A DNA stretch of 8,452 nt from Lutibacter sp. (lineage in GTDB: Bacteria; Bacteroidota; Bacteroidia; Flavobacteriales; Flavobacteriaceae), in NCBI GenBank assembly GCA_004195315.1, contig SDWL01000077.1, positions 1-8,452 on the forward strand, read 5' to 3'. Shown piece after piece: positions 7,080-8,452 of this stretch; positions within the stretch are counted from its first letter, which is position 1; each line of letters opens with the position of its first letter. The notes beneath the pieces are model-generated. The model ran no database searches and was not told the origin of the DNA. It worked only from the letters and a program-made list of their open reading frames with translations. The position numbers were made by a program, and so were the translations under genes.

Positions 7080-7092
7080 AATATATTATCTA

Positions 7093-8094
7093 CTAACTAT
7101 TTTTTCTCACTTGTCTAGGTTGATAATTAGCTACCAAATCAGTAATTGCTTTAATATGTGCTGGTGTTGTACCACAACATCCTCCAATAATATTGATAAT
7201 ATTTTTATCTAAATATTCTTTTATTTGGCTTGCCATTTGCTGAGGAGTTTCATCATATTCACCAAAAGCATTAGGTAAACCTGCATTTGGATGCGCTGAT
7301 ATTCTTAAATCAGATTTCTGCGCCAAAACTTCAATATGTGGCGTTAACTGACTTGCACCTAAAGCACAGTTAAAACCAACTGTTAACAATGGAATATGAG
7401 AAACCGAAATTAAAAATGCTTCTGCAGTTTGTCCTGATAAAGTTCTCCCACTTGCATCTGTAATTGTACCGCTTAACATAATAGGAATATCAATTCCTTG
7501 TTCAACTTTTATTTCTTCAATGGCAAATAATGCTGCTTTGGCATTTAACGTATCAAAAACAGTCTCAACCAATAAAACATCAACTCCACCATCAATCAAA
7601 GCTTCTGCTTGTTGCTTGTATGCAACTCTTAAATTATCAAAAGTAACCGCTCTAAATCCTGGATCATTCACATCAGGTGACATACTTGCTGTTCTATTTG
7701 TTGGTCCTATTGAACCAGCAACAAAACGTGGTTTTAAAGGGTTTTTAATCGTAAATTCATTTGCGATTTCTTTGGCTATTTTAGCCGATTCATAATTCAA
7801 TTCATATACAAATTCTTCCATTTCATAATCTGCCATAGCAATGGTAGTTCCTGAAAAAGTATTAGTTTCAATAATATCAGCTCCTGCCTCTAAATATTTT
7901 GCATGAATTTCTTTTATAGCTTTAGGTTGAGTTATTGAAAGCATATCATTATTTCCTTTTACAGAAATATGAAAATCTTTGAATTTTTCACCTCTATAAT
8001 CTTCTTCTGTAAATTTATACTGTTGAATCATGGTACCCATTGCGCCATCTAACACTAAAATTCGTTTTTTTATTTCTTCTTGTATTGTACTCAT
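7093..8094 (-). CDS. metH: Methionine synthase part 1: homocysteine-binding module
   Basis: This 333-aa protein is the N-terminal homocysteine S-methyltransferase barrel of MetH as a separate gene. Family landmarks are LVLDGAMGTMIQ (13-24), GADIIETNTFSGTT (71-84), AGSIGPTNRTASMSPDV (126-142), LLVETVFDTLNAKAA (174-188), the first zinc ligand C243 in GFNCALG, and the paired ligands C306 and C307 in GGCCGTTP. The zinc activates homocysteine for methylation by methylcobalamin bound on the part 2 protein. The protein stops at TAG just after the barrel, where the inter-module linker would begin, so this is a clean module split and not a broken gene. It heads the metH1-metH2-metF set and lies about 200 nt downstream of a SAM-I riboswitch. 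A stand-alone betaine- or S-methylmethionine-type methyltransferase is less likely given its partner. Confidence 0.95.
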   Translation of the reverse strand: MSTIQEEIKKRILVLDGAMGTMIQQYKFTEEDYRGEKFKDFHISVKGNNDMLSITQPKAIKEIHAKYLEAGADIIETNTFSGTTIAMADYEMEEFVYELNYESAKIAKEIANEFTIKNPLKPRFVAGSIGPTNRTASMSPDVNDPGFRAVTFDNLRVAYKQQAEALIDGGVDVLLVETVFDTLNAKAALFAIEEIKVEQGIDIPIMLSGTITDASGRTLSGQTAEAFLISVSHIPLLTVGFNCALGASQLTPHIEVLAQKSDLRISAHPNAGLPNAFGEYDETPQQMASQIKEYLDKNIINIIGGCCGTTPAHIKAITDLVANYQPRQVRKNS

Positions 8095-8161
8095 TCTATA
8101 TTATTTTATAAACTCAACTTTTGTGTTAGGGATTTCTCATTTCACTTTTATTTATTTTTTT

Positions 8162-8244
8162 GTATTAGTGAATACTTCGCATTTGTAGTGATATCCTTTT
8201 TTTTAAAAGCATAGCAAAAAACCCGCCCGCTCACGGTAACGCCA
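8162..8244 (-). repeat. Dispersed intergenic repeat, copy B, in the metH leader
   Basis: Read on the minus strand, this stretch of about 83 nt follows the same block order as copy A at 4156-4240. GGATATCACTACAA (copy B) against GGATACCACTTCAA (copy A) differs at two of 14 positions; flanking blocks are GGCGTTACC, a G-rich CGGGCGGGTTTTTTGCTA segment, CTTTT, a long A run and a CTAATAC end. It lies between the SAM riboswitch and the metH start, so it is inside the 5' leader. The G-rich segment followed by six T lacks a well-paired upstream arm, so it is not called a terminator. A similar ATCCCTAAC ending recurs at about 8124-8132, so the true left boundary is uncertain. Confidence 0.6.
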
Positions 8245-8255
8245 AGATTAGTATT

Positions 8256-8289
8256 AAAAAGAAAGAATATACTTTGTGAAGTTTTTCTT
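8256..8289 (-). promoter_or_regulatory. Possible expression platform (weak terminator hairpin)
   Basis: Directly after the aptamer, the minus strand can form a weak hairpin. ACTT (8279-8282) pairs with AAGT (8271-8274) around a CACA loop, and the stem extends with bulges to AAG (8287-8289) and CTT (8263-8265). A T-rich tract, TTTCTTTTT, follows to 8256. The GAAG just before the 3' strand of P1 (8297-8300) could instead pair with CTTC (8278-8281), giving a possible antiterminator. The stems are short and A/T-rich, so this is a model from sequence inspection only. Confidence 0.3.
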
Positions 8290-8290
8290 A

Positions 8291-8393
8291 TGTTATCTTC
8301 CCACAAAATTGCGGTAGAACGTAGCACCTTCTTTATAAATAAAGGGTTGCTAAGGCTTCATTAGGTCTAATCCCTCTGCCTTTCTTAATAACT
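8291..8393 (-). ncRNA. SAM-I (S-box) riboswitch aptamer
   Basis: The minus strand carries the S-box core in order: AAGGCAGAGGGA, TGAAGCCTTAGCAACC and AAGGTGCTA, ending in GGGAAGATAAC. The four stems can be drawn: P1 8387-8392 with 8292-8297; P2 8378-8382 (AAGGC) with 8352-8356 (GCCTT), capped by TTAG/CTAA at 8367-8370 and 8361-8364 across the kink-turn; P3 8340-8344 with 8331-8335; P4 8310-8314 (CCGCA) with 8301-8305 (TGTGG). It binds S-adenosylmethionine and is expected to lower expression of the downstream metH-metF genes when SAM is plentiful. It begins about 30 nt downstream of a -7 promoter box and ends about 200 nt before the metH start. Confidence 0.95.
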
Positions 8394-8421
8394 GATATCA
8401 ATGTGTTTATGAACTTGACTG

Positions 8422-8429
8422 CAAATATA
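8422..8429 (-). promoter_or_regulatory. -7 box of the riboswitch-metH transcript
   Basis: TATATTTG on the minus strand is a full match to TAnnTTTG. It is 29 nt upstream of riboswitch stem P1, the right place for the start of a riboswitch leader. The -33 element would lie beyond 8446, where the natural sequence has been replaced by adapter, so it cannot be checked. Confidence 0.7.
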
Positions 8430-8433
8430 ATAC

Positions 8434-8452
8434 CTGTCTCTTATACACATCT
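8434..8452. other. Tn5/Nextera mosaic-end adapter (not genomic)
   Basis: The last 19 bases are CTGTCTCTTATACACATCT, identical to the Tn5 mosaic end that remains when tagmentation libraries are not fully adapter-trimmed. It falls exactly at the edge of the window, in the orientation expected for read-through past an insert end. A genuine Tn5/IS50 end would continue into IS50 sequence, which cannot be judged because the window stops here. Treat genomic sequence as ending at 8433. Confidence 0.95.

Noticed and set aside
7520..7795. Plus-strand open frame of 91 codons
   Set aside because: It is antisense to the conserved homocysteine module, with no domain or start signal.
8221..8243. Strong intrinsic terminator at the G-rich segment running into six T in the metH leader
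   Set aside because: Only a three-base-pair stem (CCG/CGG) can be drawn upstream of the T run, so the usual terminator hairpin is missing.
8434..8452. End of a genuine Tn5/IS50 insertion
   Set aside because: Exactly 19 bases of mosaic end at the very edge of the contig are far better explained by library adapter; nothing of IS50 is visible.

Overview
The window reads as an AT-rich chromosomal contig from a member of the Bacteroidota, most likely a Flavobacteriaceae-type bacterium. The reasons are: matches to the Bacteroidota promoter (TAnnTTTG at -7, with or without TTTG near -33) before the tRNA, trxA, the GH109 gene and the metH leader; A/T-rich leaders without a Shine-Dalgarno sequence before every gene; methionine synthase split into two genes; a Tat-exported GH109-type protein resembling the Elizabethkingia enzyme; and intergenic repeats of a kind I remember from flavobacterial genomes. 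Species assignment is not possible by eye. Every supported gene lies on the minus strand.

Right to left, in the direction of transcription. The right edge (8434-8452) is not genome: it is an exact copy of the 19-bp Tn5/Nextera mosaic end, so the natural sequence stops at 8433. Next come a -7 promoter box (8422-8429), a clear SAM-I (S-box) riboswitch (8291-8393), and about 200 nt of leader that contains one copy of an intergenic repeat (8162-8244). The riboswitch precedes metH part 1 (homocysteine module, 333 aa), metH part 2 (folate, cap, B12 and reactivation modules, 892 aa) and metF (methylene-THF reductase, 317 aa). Together these make 5-methyl-THF and pass its methyl group to homocysteine to form methionine, and a SAM sensor at the head of the transcript fits end-product control. 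The 52-nt gap between the metH halves and the 283-nt gap before metF both hold palindromic repeats. I see no promoter box in either, so one transcript is the simplest reading.

Left of metF are separately promoted genes: a Tat-signal GH109-family glycosidase/oxidoreductase-fold protein (1659-3011), a thioredoxin (1222-1539) followed by a strong intrinsic terminator (1171-1197), a DUF58/vWA-like protein (207-1130), and tRNA-Asp(GUC) (69-142) with its own promoter and terminator. The remaining open frames on the plus strand lie antisense inside these genes and look like shadows.

I do not see an undescribed defence, mobile or biosynthetic system here. The parts most worth a second look are the riboswitch leader carrying a dispersed repeat, the repeats between cotranscribed methionine genes, and the adapter at the contig end.
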